This document shows, in pieces, positions 54,774-62,222 of a stretch of 64,000 nt of DNA. This stretch comes from Chloroflexota bacterium. Its GTDB lineage: Bacteria > Chloroflexota > Dehalococcoidia > Lucifugimonadales > Lucifugimonadaceae. Every line of letters begins with the position of its first letter. Position 1 is the first letter of the stretch. The DNA is taken from assembly GCA_002730555.1 (NCBI GenBank), contig PCAM01000016.1:27126-91125 (forward strand), read 5' to 3'. The notes under the pieces are model-generated. The model searched no databases. It was not told where the DNA came from and saw nothing but the letters and a program-made list of their open reading frames with translations. The translations under genes and the position numbers were made by a program.

Positions 54774-55050
54774 ATGGCCGGGATACGCGTTGATAACGAA
54801 ATAATCCTCCGGACCATCATGCCCGCCGACGCGCTTCCGGTTTATGAATTGATCGATGCCAACCGCGTGCGGTTCCGCTGGGTCCCTACCCTCGCCACGA
54901 TCGAGAGCGCTGAAGAGGAAAGCCGGTGAATAGTCGAATCGCTCACCAATAACGATGGAATTTGAAGACGGTCCAATAGAAATGGTGGCTTATTCAATGC
55001 GGGTCGCCGATTGGCTCGGCTCTTTGGCTGCAGACCGAAGCCCATGAATT
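54774..55050 (+). pseudogene. GNAT acetyltransferase remnant (RimJ/RimL-like)
   Basis: From ATG 54774: RVDNEIILRTIMPADALPVY, ELIDANRVRFRWVPTL and ATIESAEEE, then a stop at 54929. This is the N-terminal strand-helix of RimL-type N-acetyltransferases ('I-L-R...P-A-D-A...L-I-D-A-N-R'). Weak continuation (EDGPIEMVAYSM...YWLG-like) appears in other frames to ~55050. The acetyl-CoA-binding core is missing. Confidence 0.6.
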
Positions 55051-55088
55051 ATTACGCAACTCCAGAACGATGTCCTCCCTCATCCCAA

Positions 55089-55109
55089 CCTTCTCCCGCC
55101 GGGAGAAGG
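55089..55109. repeat. CCTTCTCCC palindromic repeat, copy before first amidase
   Basis: CCTTCTCCC / GGGAGAAGG with GCC between. An almost identical element precedes the second amidase at 56679-56699. Confidence 0.7.
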
Positions 55110-55141
55110 GGTGGCAATTCTCGATTCCCGGAGCGAATGAA

Positions 55142-56560
55142 TTGGCCAACAACGATCTGAACTACGCCTCTATAGCTGAACTTGCGCCACGGCTGCGATC
55201 TGGCGACCTGTCGCCGGTCGAACTCACACAGGTGTCGCTCGGCCGTATCGAAGCGTTGGAGCCGCAGTTGAATGCCTTTCTGGAGGTGTTCTCTGAGAGC
55301 GCGCTCGCGCAGGCTCGCGAGGCAGAGGTTGAAATTAAGAGCGGCAGCTACAAGGGCCCGATGCACGGGATCACGGTCGCTCTAAAGGATTTGATCGATG
55401 TCGAGGGCACGGTCACCACGGGCGGTTCGACTATCCTCAAGGACAACATGGCGACCTCCGACGCCACCATCACCCGACTGCTCAAGGACGCCGGGGCGAT
55501 CGTCATCGGCAAGGCTGCCCTGGTGGAGTTCGCCATGGGCGCCACCGGCATGAACCCCCATTACGGGGCGTCCCACAACCCCTGGAACCTTCAGCGCATC
55601 TGCTGCGGCTCCAGCATGGGTTCGGCCGCAGCGGTCGCCGCCGGGCTGTCCGTCACAGCCATCGGCTCCGACACCGGCGGATCGATCCGTATGCCAGCGT
55701 CAGTGACCGGAACCGTCGGGCTTAAACCCACCTACGGGCGGGTGAGCCGCGCCGGGGTGCTGGATCTGAGCTGGTCGTGCGACCACGTCGGACCGATGAC
55801 GCGGACCGTTGCCGACTGTGCACACATGATGAATGCCATCGCCGGGCACGATCCGCGCGATCCTGCGTCCTCAAACCAGCCGGTCCCGGACTTCACATCA
55901 GACCTCAAGCAGGGGTTGCAGGGATTGCGGGTCGGCGTGCCTCTCGACTTCTTCTACGACGACATCGACCCGGAGATAGAAGCCGCCGTACGCGCTGGTA
56001 TCGCCCTGATGGAGCGCGAGGGAGCGTCCGTCAGAGAGATTTCTATGCCGTGGGTCTCGCAGGGACGGAAGATCAACGTCGGCGTCAATCGGCCCGAGGC
56101 AGTATCGGTGCACGAAGAGTGGTTGAGGAAGTACCCGGACCAGTACAGCATCGAGGTCCGGGCGCGGCTGGAGTCGGCCGCTTCCATACCGGCGATCGAG
56201 TACATCCGGGCGCAGCGTGCACGTCGATGGTTCATCGAGAAGATGACGCACGCAACACGGGACGTTGACATCCTGGTCACGCCAACCGTGCCGATCAAGA
56301 CGCCCACCATAGAGGAGTGCATAGTGCACCCGGGCGGCGACCCGATCGCCCCCGCCACCAACCTGCTGGGCATCTTCACTGGCGTGTTCGATACAACCGG
56401 CGAGCCGTCGCTGAGCCTCAATTGCGGGTTCACGGGGGACGGGATGCCGATCGGAATGATGATCAGCGGCAAGCCGTTCGACGAGGTGACGGTGTTGCGG
56501 GCGGGCGCGGGGTTCGAGACAGCTGCGGGGCTGGTTGATAAGCGGCCGCCGATTGCGTGA
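55142..56560 (+). CDS. Amidase (amidase-signature family), tandem copy 1
   Basis: 472 residues. The Ser-cisSer-Lys triad is K82 (VALKDLIDV), S157 (CCGSSMGSAAAVA) and S181 (SDTGGSIRMPA), spaced as in GatA. The usual GGSSGGS is CCGSSMGS, so a cysteine pair precedes the cis-serine and a methionine replaces glycine. Both tandem copies share this, which could shape the amide pocket. It hydrolyses an unknown amide to acid and ammonia. The frame runs upstream through a palindromic repeat; TTG 55142 with GGAG before it is chosen, matching the start of copy 2. Confidence 0.9.
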   Translation: MANNDLNYASIAELAPRLRSGDLSPVELTQVSLGRIEALEPQLNAFLEVFSESALAQAREAEVEIKSGSYKGPMHGITVALKDLIDVEGTVTTGGSTILKDNMATSDATITRLLKDAGAIVIGKAALVEFAMGATGMNPHYGASHNPWNLQRICCGSSMGSAAAVAAGLSVTAIGSDTGGSIRMPASVTGTVGLKPTYGRVSRAGVLDLSWSCDHVGPMTRTVADCAHMMNAIAGHDPRDPASSNQPVPDFTSDLKQGLQGLRVGVPLDFFYDDIDPEIEAAVRAGIALMEREGASVREISMPWVSQGRKINVGVNRPEAVSVHEEWLRKYPDQYSIEVRARLESAASIPAIEYIRAQRARRWFIEKMTHATRDVDILVTPTVPIKTPTIEECIVHPGGDPIAPATNLLGIFTGVFDTTGEPSLSLNCGFTGDGMPIGMMISGKPFDEVTVLRAGAGFETAAGLVDKRPPIA

Positions 56561-56678
56561 ACAGGATCTCTTTGTACGATTCGGCCCTTCGAGAGCCTCG
56601 GGGCGCTGGTGGCTCGGGCAGCGTGGGCGCAAGGCGAATCACATCGCTCATGAGATAGAAACTTCTCCCTGATCCCAG

Positions 56679-56699
56679 CCTTCTCCCGCTGGGAGAAGG
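56679..56699. repeat. CCTTCTCCC palindromic repeat, copy before second amidase
   Basis: CCTTCTCCC / GGGAGAAGG with GCT between, 43 bp before the start of the second amidase. The first copy lies 33 bp before its amidase. Confidence 0.7.
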
Positions 56700-56741
56700 G
56701 GTTACTACGCACCATCAACAGTCAATTCACGGAGCAACCAA

Positions 56742-58157
56742 TTGACGGATAGCGATCTCACCTACGCCTCCATAGATGAACTTGCGCCCCGCATCAGGTC
56801 CGGCGAGCTGTCGCCGGTCGAGCTCACGGTCTCGACGCTGGAGCGCATCGGCCGCCTTGAGCCACAGCTCAACGCGTTTCTGGAAGTGTTCTCTGAAAGC
56901 GCGCTCGCGCAGGCTTGCGAGGCGGAGGCGGAAATACGGAACGGCAGCTACAAAGGCCCACTGCACGGAATCACCATCGCCCTCAAGGACCTGATCGACG
57001 TCGAGGGTAGCGTCACCACGGGCGGGTCGATGATCCTCAAAGACAACATGGCGATAACCGACGCCACCGTCACCCGCCAACTGAAAGAGGCGGGGGCGAT
57101 CATCATCGGCAAAGCGGCGCTGGTGGAGTTCGCGATGGGCGCAACCGGCGTCAACCCGCATTACGGACCAAGCCACAACCCCTGGAACCTTGATCGAATC
57201 TGCTGTGGTTCCAGCATGGGCTCCGCCGCGGCGGTCGCGAGTGGGCTTGCCGTGGGCGCGCTTGGATCGGACACCGGCGGATCGATCCGTATGCCGGCTG
57301 CTGTGACCGGAATCGCCGGGCTCAAGCCCACCTACGGACGGATCAGCCGGGCGGGCGTGCTGGACCTGAGCTGGTCATGCGACCACGTTGGCCCGATGAC
57401 CCGGACGGTCGCCGATTGCGCCCACATGATGAACGTGTTGTCCGGGTACGATCCGGCCGACCCGGCGTCGTCCAGACAGCCGGTTCCCGACTTCACTTCG
57501 GGATTGGACAGCGGCTTCAAAGGGCTGCGGGTAGGCGTGCCCAAGGAGTTTTTTTTTGACGATATCGACCCGGAGATCGAAGCCGCCGTCCGGGCCGGCA
57601 TTACGCTGATGGAGAGTGAGGGCGCTTCGGTGCGTGATGTGTCGATGCCCTGGGTTGCGCTCGGCCGAACGATCAATATCGCACTGCTCGGGTCTGAAGC
57701 GGCGGCGCTGCACCGCGAGATCGTTCAGACACGGGGTGATGAGCTGAGCCCTGCGATTCGGGCACGGTTGGAGAGCGCGATCGTGATGCCGGCGACCGGA
57801 TATATAGACGCCCAGCGCGCACGCCGGGGGTTCATCGAGCAGATGGACGCGGCCATGAGCGACCTGGACGTACTCGTCACGCCGTCGGTGCCGATCCAGA
57901 CGCCGACCATCGCCGAGTGCACGCCGCCTGCGGGCTCGCCGGATGCCCCTGGGGGCGCAAGGTTAACCGATTTCACGGGCGTTTTTGACACGACAGGTCA
58001 GCCGTCCCTGAGCTTGAACTGTGGGTTCACAAGGGACGGAATGCCGATCGGCATGATGATCAACGGGCGTGCGTTTGACGAGGTGTCGGTGCTGCGTTCC
58101 GGAGCCGCATTTGAGCGGGCCGTCGGATTGCTGGAGCGGCGTCCGCCGATCGGGTGA
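56742..58157 (+). CDS. Amidase (amidase-signature family), tandem copy 2
   Basis: 471 residues, collinear with copy 1 and roughly two-thirds identical by eye. The same triad K82/S157/S181 and the same CCGSSMGS loop are present. The copies differ most at residues ~300-345 (the substrate-side region; copy 1 GVNRPEAVSVHEEWLRKYPDQY, copy 2 GSEAAALHREIVQTRGDEL) and near the CTPPAGSPDAPGG loop, suggesting different amides. The start TTG 56742 follows CACGGAGC. Tandem duplication included the upstream palindrome. Confidence 0.9.
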   Translation: MTDSDLTYASIDELAPRIRSGELSPVELTVSTLERIGRLEPQLNAFLEVFSESALAQACEAEAEIRNGSYKGPLHGITIALKDLIDVEGSVTTGGSMILKDNMAITDATVTRQLKEAGAIIIGKAALVEFAMGATGVNPHYGPSHNPWNLDRICCGSSMGSAAAVASGLAVGALGSDTGGSIRMPAAVTGIAGLKPTYGRISRAGVLDLSWSCDHVGPMTRTVADCAHMMNVLSGYDPADPASSRQPVPDFTSGLDSGFKGLRVGVPKEFFFDDIDPEIEAAVRAGITLMESEGASVRDVSMPWVALGRTINIALLGSEAAALHREIVQTRGDELSPAIRARLESAIVMPATGYIDAQRARRGFIEQMDAAMSDLDVLVTPSVPIQTPTIAECTPPAGSPDAPGGARLTDFTGVFDTTGQPSLSLNCGFTRDGMPIGMMINGRAFDEVSVLRSGAAFERAVGLLERRPPIG

Positions 58158-58672
58158 CCGGAAACCGATGTAGGGGCGGCCCTCGCTCCGCCCGGTCGTG
58201 CCTGTTCGGTTGATTACGCGCAAAAGGCCGTTCCGCTATTCCGGGCATATATGCCTATTCTGAAGCCAGCACGCGAGAAATCTCCCGGCTTGCATTCCGA
58301 CTCCCATTTGACCCGGCGATCCGGTCCGTCCGTCGCCCTGAACGTCGGGATCGATTGAAATCGATCCCTGGGTGTCTAGTCAGCCGCCCCTGCGGCGTGG
58401 CCCCGAGTTCGCGTTGGGGTCTTCCGTTCCCCGCCGGTCAACGGGCGATCCAGGTCGTTTTATTAACTACCCAGTAATGCATCAGTAATTATTACCGTGT
58501 TTTGCAAATCATTCTTCTAATTATTGAAATCTTCACAATCTTCACGATTTCTTACAAATATCTAAAACATTGCCCCGTAACTTGCCTGTCATCGGCTCGA
58601 CGCACACACCGCCGAGCCACTCAACCGGGCAGACGGTCCGTAGGAACGGATCGATGACAGGGGATCAATGAC
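58158..58672. other. Non-coding region with repeats and an AT-rich promoter zone
   Basis: No gene. It holds a partial GTAGGGGCGG repeat (58170-58193), a perfect inverted repeat GGGATCGATT/AATCGATCCC (58347-58368), and an AT-rich run (58460-58570) that is the probable promoter region of the secreted protein gene. Confidence 0.5.
58347..58368. repeat. Perfect inverted repeat, 10-bp arms
   Basis: GGGATCGATT, GA, AATCGATCCC. Possible operator or hairpin; context gives no function. Confidence 0.5.
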
Positions 58673-59356
58673 ATGAAGAACACACTGAAAATTGCGTTCA
58701 CAGGTGTAGGAGTCGGCGTGGTGTCTCTTATGGGAGCCGGGCTGGCCAGCGCACATGGACCGGGCGGCGGCGGTGAAGGCCAGGGAGAAATCTTGGACCG
58801 GGTCGCCGAGATCCTGGCGATCGACGCGACCCAACTCGGGGACGCCCTTCAGCGGGCACGTGAAGAGCACCGCAACGCAGAGATGGACGCCCGCCTGGAG
58901 CAGGCCGTCGAAGACGGCACGATCACACAGGAAGAGGCGGGCGAGATCCGGGCATGGCTGGACTTGCGGCCCGAGGTACTTGACGGACTCAAGGGCGCAG
59001 ACGGCCACCACGGACCCCGGCACAACGCCGGCGGAGGCACACAGGTAGAGCGCCTCGCAGAACTCGTGGAGGAAGGCACGATCACACAGGCGGAGGCCAA
59101 CGAGGTGCTGGCTTGGTCGGAGGACCAGCCCGAGGCGCTCAGCGAGATCCGGCCGGATCGCCCGGACCGGGGCCGCCGTGGCCATGACCGGGATCAGGGG
59201 CGTGGTTTTGAGATGCGAGTTGCCCCCGGTGAGGACGGCGAGATAGGTCGCTTCGGCGGGTTCATGTTCCGGCTCCCGCCGGGATTTAACGGGGGTGTTG
59301 AGGGGGGTTCTGAAACCCCGCCGGTCGGTCCGCCGTCGGACGATCCCGCGATCTAA
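58673..59356 (+). CDS. Secreted protein with duplicated EDGTIT-QEEA motif
   Basis: 227 residues. A signal peptide (KNTLKIAFTGVGVGVVSLMGAGLASA, cleavage before HG) is followed by two helical repeats: LEQAVEDGTITQEEAGEIRAWLDLRPEVLDGL (about 75-106) and LAELVEEGTITQAEANEVLAWSEDQPEALSEI (about 126-157). The 'edGtIt..eA' helix recalls YckD/DUF2680-type secreted proteins. The linkers are His/Gly-rich (HGPGGGGEG, GADGHHGPRHNAGGG) and could bind metal. The C-terminus is Gly/Pro-rich. A leader AT-rich region and a terminator make it a single-gene unit. Confidence 0.7.
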   Translation: MKNTLKIAFTGVGVGVVSLMGAGLASAHGPGGGGEGQGEILDRVAEILAIDATQLGDALQRAREEHRNAEMDARLEQAVEDGTITQEEAGEIRAWLDLRPEVLDGLKGADGHHGPRHNAGGGTQVERLAELVEEGTITQAEANEVLAWSEDQPEALSEIRPDRPDRGRRGHDRDQGRGFEMRVAPGEDGEIGRFGGFMFRLPPGFNGGVEGGSETPPVGPPSDDPAI

Positions 59357-59388
59357 AGCAGGAATTTATCAGGACAACTTCCTGTTCG

Positions 59389-59422
59389 GAAAGCCCCTGC
59401 CGGATCTGCGGAAGGGGCTTTT
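59389..59422 (+). terminator. Rho-independent terminator
   Basis: AAAGCCCCT / AGGGGCTTTT stem around a GC-rich loop. Confidence 0.8.
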
Positions 59423-59473
59423 CGCGTCTCCACGGGAATGCTCCTGCTCACCAAGCCCTTTATCCTGTTGTTC

Positions 59474-60028
59474 ATGGCGGAAGAGCAGAAAGCAAAGAGC
59501 AGCGACGGCGGCCGGACAAGCGAGCGCGTCTCCGGCCGCCAGGAGCGCGGTTACGCGATGGTCGCCCTGGACAGCCCGAGCCATCCGGTCAACGTCGGTC
59601 ACACTCTGCGGGCGGCGATGTGTTTCGACACGCGCCTTGTGATCCTGTCCAACGCCACCTCATCCATCAACCTCCGTCGCCTGCCGACCGACCCGGGGCG
59701 TACATGGCGACACACGCCGGTCCTCAGCGTGGAAAGCGTTTTCGAGTCGCTGCCGTACGACTGCACGCCGGTGGCGATCGAGTTGACTGATGACGCCGAG
59801 GACCTGGTCGATTTCCAGCACCCGGAGCGGGCCTGCTACATCTTCGGCCCGGAGAAGGGTTCGCTAAGCCAGGAAACGTTGAACCGGTGCGATGCCGTGC
59901 TGAAGATTCCGGTCACGCTCCCGCTCAACCTGGCGGCCACCGTGAATGTGGTGCTCTACGACCGCATGCTGAAGATGCGCCGTCCGGAGTTACGCCCCGG
60001 CGGCAACAACCCGCGCACGACGCGCTAA
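59474..60028 (+). CDS. SpoU/TrmH family RNA 2'-O-methyltransferase
   Basis: 184 residues. The three SPOUT motifs are present: motif 1 HPVNVGHTLRAA (Asn/Arg), motif 2 YIFGPEKGSLS, motif 3 IPVTLPLNLAATVNVVLYDRM, which form the SAM-binding trefoil knot. Size fits a single-domain TrmH/TrmL-like enzyme modifying tRNA or rRNA ribose. ATG 59474 begins the family-like part; an upstream ATG at 59438 adds a hydrophobic stretch unlikely to be translated. A tRNA-Pro remnant follows 120 bp downstream. Confidence 0.87.
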   Translation: MAEEQKAKSSDGGRTSERVSGRQERGYAMVALDSPSHPVNVGHTLRAAMCFDTRLVILSNATSSINLRRLPTDPGRTWRHTPVLSVESVFESLPYDCTPVAIELTDDAEDLVDFQHPERACYIFGPEKGSLSQETLNRCDAVLKIPVTLPLNLAATVNVVLYDRMLKMRRPELRPGGNNPRTTR

Positions 60029-60145
60029 CCAGCCGGCCTGACCTCTATGGTCGGCGAGTAAAGAAGTGGGCCCGGGTTGCTGTCAAACGCGGTTCGACCC
60101 CGGTAGCTAATTTGCCGCCAGGGTCGAATTTACGTTCAGGTGTAA

Positions 60146-60207
60146 TGGTCGGGGCAACAGGATTTGAACCTGTGACCTCCTGTACCTGACGAACAACACC
60201 CGCCCCG
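60146..60207 (-). pseudogene. Truncated tRNA-Pro-like sequence
   Basis: On the minus strand the 3' part is a perfect tRNA-Pro end: GAGGTC, T-arm ACAGG-TTCAAAT-CCTGT, acceptor TGCCCCG, A, CCA. A CGGGGCG that could pair as the 5' acceptor lies only 62 bases upstream, leaving too little room for both D- and anticodon arms. It is either a deleted tRNA-Pro gene or, more likely, an attachment-site 3' duplication. Confidence 0.6.
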
Positions 60208-60448
60208 GAGATGTTGTGACTCTTCAAATCCTTGAGGACGGTGGAAACCAGACGGAAAAAGACGTGGAGCTGGGAATACGCCCGTAGGTGATTCTTTGTG
60301 ATGAAAGTCGCAAAGGTGCCGACTTAGGCTTACACTGAAAACGTGAGTTACATGAAACATTCCAAAGCCTGCGCCTGCGCGTGTTGTCTGATCCCAGAGG
60401 GGGAGCAGTCCTGACGTACCGCGTTTAAGCGCAACGGATTTTGACTCA

Positions 60449-60487
60449 AACCCCTCGACGACCGTTCCGGTCTCGGGGGGTTTTTTA
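60449..60487 (+). terminator. Terminator or attenuator before cysH
   Basis: AACCCC(T)CGACGACCG pairs with CGGTCTCGGGGGGTT, followed by TTTTTT. It ends 50 bp before the cysH start and has no obvious gene to terminate upstream, so attenuation of the sulfate operon is possible. Confidence 0.65.
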
Positions 60488-60537
60488 TTGGCCAGATTAC
60501 TAATCATTTCTTACTACTATCCACAACAGAGGAACTT

Positions 60538-61281
60538 TTGACGAAGCGAATTACAGAGCCGTCAGCTGCGAGGCTGGCGGAGATTAACAAGCAACTTGAG
60601 GGAGCCCCACCGCAGCAAGTCCTGCAGTGGGCGCATGACGAACTGGGTAATGATGTCGCCCTGATGTCCAGCTTTGGCCTTGAGGACATGGCGTTGATGG
60701 ACATGTTCTGGCGTATCACGCCGGAAGCACGTGTCATGACGCTGGACACCATGCGGTTGCCGACCGAGACCTACACGTTGTTCGACCAGGCCAGCGTCCG
60801 GTACGGGATCAAGATTGAGGCGTTCTACCCGGACATGGATGAAGTTCGGGCGATGGTAGAAGATCTCGGATACAACCTGTTCTACAAGGGCATGGACAAC
60901 CGAAAGATGTGTTGCGGCGTCCGCAAGGTCGAGCCGCTGGGACGCGCCCTGAACTCGGTCGATGGCTGGATTACCGGTTTGCGACGAGACCAGGGCATGG
61001 AGCGCGGCACCATAGACATCGTCGAATGGGACGCTACGCACGACTCGTACAAGATCAGCCCTCTTGCCGACTGGACCTTTGAACAGGTCCAGGAATACAT
61101 CGCCGAGTTCTCGGTGCCGTACAACGAACTACACGACAACGGATTCCCGAGCCTGGGATGCGATCCATGCACACGAGCGGTTGAACCGGGCGAGGACATT
61201 CGCGCCGGACGCTGGTGGTGGGAGAGCGACCCGAGCGCCAAGGAGTGCGGACTTCATCTTGTTGCTCCCGCATTTAAGTAA
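60538..61281 (+). CDS. cysH: Assimilatory adenylyl-sulfate (APS) reductase
   Basis: 247 residues. Reduces APS to sulfite with thioredoxin or glutaredoxin. The 4Fe-4S ligands C125-C126 (KMCCGVRKVEPL) and C208-x2-C211 (LGCDPCTRAV) distinguish it from cluster-less PAPS reductases. The redox-active C237 sits in the C-terminal KECGLH. The PP-loop region is SSFGLEDMALMDM and the substrate segment is LDTMRLPTETY. It starts at TTG 60538 with AGAGGAA just upstream. First gene of cysH-cysD-cysN; only 8 bp separate it from cysD. Confidence 0.93.
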   Translation: MTKRITEPSAARLAEINKQLEGAPPQQVLQWAHDELGNDVALMSSFGLEDMALMDMFWRITPEARVMTLDTMRLPTETYTLFDQASVRYGIKIEAFYPDMDEVRAMVEDLGYNLFYKGMDNRKMCCGVRKVEPLGRALNSVDGWITGLRRDQGMERGTIDIVEWDATHDSYKISPLADWTFEQVQEYIAEFSVPYNELHDNGFPSLGCDPCTRAVEPGEDIRAGRWWWESDPSAKECGLHLVAPAFK

Positions 61282-61289
61282 TTAACAAT

Positions 61290-62222
61290 ATGAACGCAAC
61301 CGTAGCCGTAACACCCTCACTCCCGGACACGGGCCAGCTCAATGCGCTGGAGTCCGAGTCCATCCACATCATTCGCGAAGGAATCGCCGAGTTCGACCGT
61401 CCGGGCATCCTGTTCTCAGGCGGCAAGGACTCGATCGTCATGCTTCACCTTGCTGTGAAGGCGATGGCGCCGGCGCGCCTGCCTGTCCCGGTGGTGCATA
61501 TCGACACCGGGCATAACTTCCCGGAGGTTCTTGAGTACAGGGACCGAATCGTGAAAGAGCTCGGCATTGAGCTGGTCGTCGGGTCCGTACCGGACGCCAT
61601 CGCCGCAGGGCGCATTGCGGAAAGCTCTGAACGAGGCGGTTCGCGTAACCGGCTTCAAACGCCGGTGTTGATGGACACGATCCGCAACAACAACTTTGGT
61701 GCCGTGTACGGCGGAGCGAGGCGGGACGAGGAACGCTCTCGCGCCAAAGAGCGCGTCTACTCCTTCAGGGACGAGTTCGGCCAGTGGGATCCGAAGAACC
61801 AGCGTCCCGAGTTGTGGAACCTGTTCAACGGTTTCATCCACCCCGGACAGCACATCCGTGTCTTCCCGATCTCTAACTGGACGGAACTTGATATCTGGCA
61901 GTACATCGCTGACCAGAACCTTGAATTACCGTCCATCTACTTCGCCTATGAGCGTGAGGTGTTTGAGCGCGACGGCATGTTGATGGCCGTGTCTGACTTC
62001 CTGAAGCCGGGACAGGGCGAAAAGGTCAGTACGCAGTCGGTCCGCTTCCGAACGGTCGGCGACATGACGATCACGGCGGCGGTCCCATCGACGGCGACCA
62101 CGCTGGATCAGGTGATCACGGAGATCGCAGCGACGCGAACGTCCGAGCGAGGTGCGAGCCGCGCCGACGACCGTACATCGGAAGCGGCGATGGAAGATCG
62201 CAAGCGCGAAGGTTACTTCTGA
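61290..62222 (+). CDS. cysD: Sulfate adenylyltransferase subunit 2
   Basis: 310 residues. The ATP-pyrophosphatase PP-loop is S43GGKDS48 (LFSGGKDSIVMLHLA), followed by VVHIDTGHNFPEVLEYRD and AVYGGARRDEERSRAKERVYSFRD, all family-typical. With CysN it makes APS from sulfate and ATP. The C-terminal RRADDRTSEAAMEDRKREGYF is the conserved CysD end. It overlaps cysN by one base (TGATG), so the two subunits are translationally coupled. Confidence 0.96.
   Translation: MNATVAVTPSLPDTGQLNALESESIHIIREGIAEFDRPGILFSGGKDSIVMLHLAVKAMAPARLPVPVVHIDTGHNFPEVLEYRDRIVKELGIELVVGSVPDAIAAGRIAESSERGGSRNRLQTPVLMDTIRNNNFGAVYGGARRDEERSRAKERVYSFRDEFGQWDPKNQRPELWNLFNGFIHPGQHIRVFPISNWTELDIWQYIADQNLELPSIYFAYEREVFERDGMLMAVSDFLKPGQGEKVSTQSVRFRTVGDMTITAAVPSTATTLDQVITEIAATRTSERGASRADDRTSEAAMEDRKREGYF

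Larger units (their letters stand above)
60029..60537. other. Non-coding region: tRNA-Pro remnant, possible leader, terminator
   Basis: No protein gene. It contains the tRNA-Pro-like fragment (60146-60207), a ~240-bp stretch without clear features, and a terminator-like hairpin (60449-60487) just before cysH. Confidence 0.5.

Noticed and set aside
60210..60487. Known SAM (S-box) or T-box leader before cysH
   Set aside because: No conserved S-box or T-box sequence elements were found; only the terminator-like hairpin is supported.
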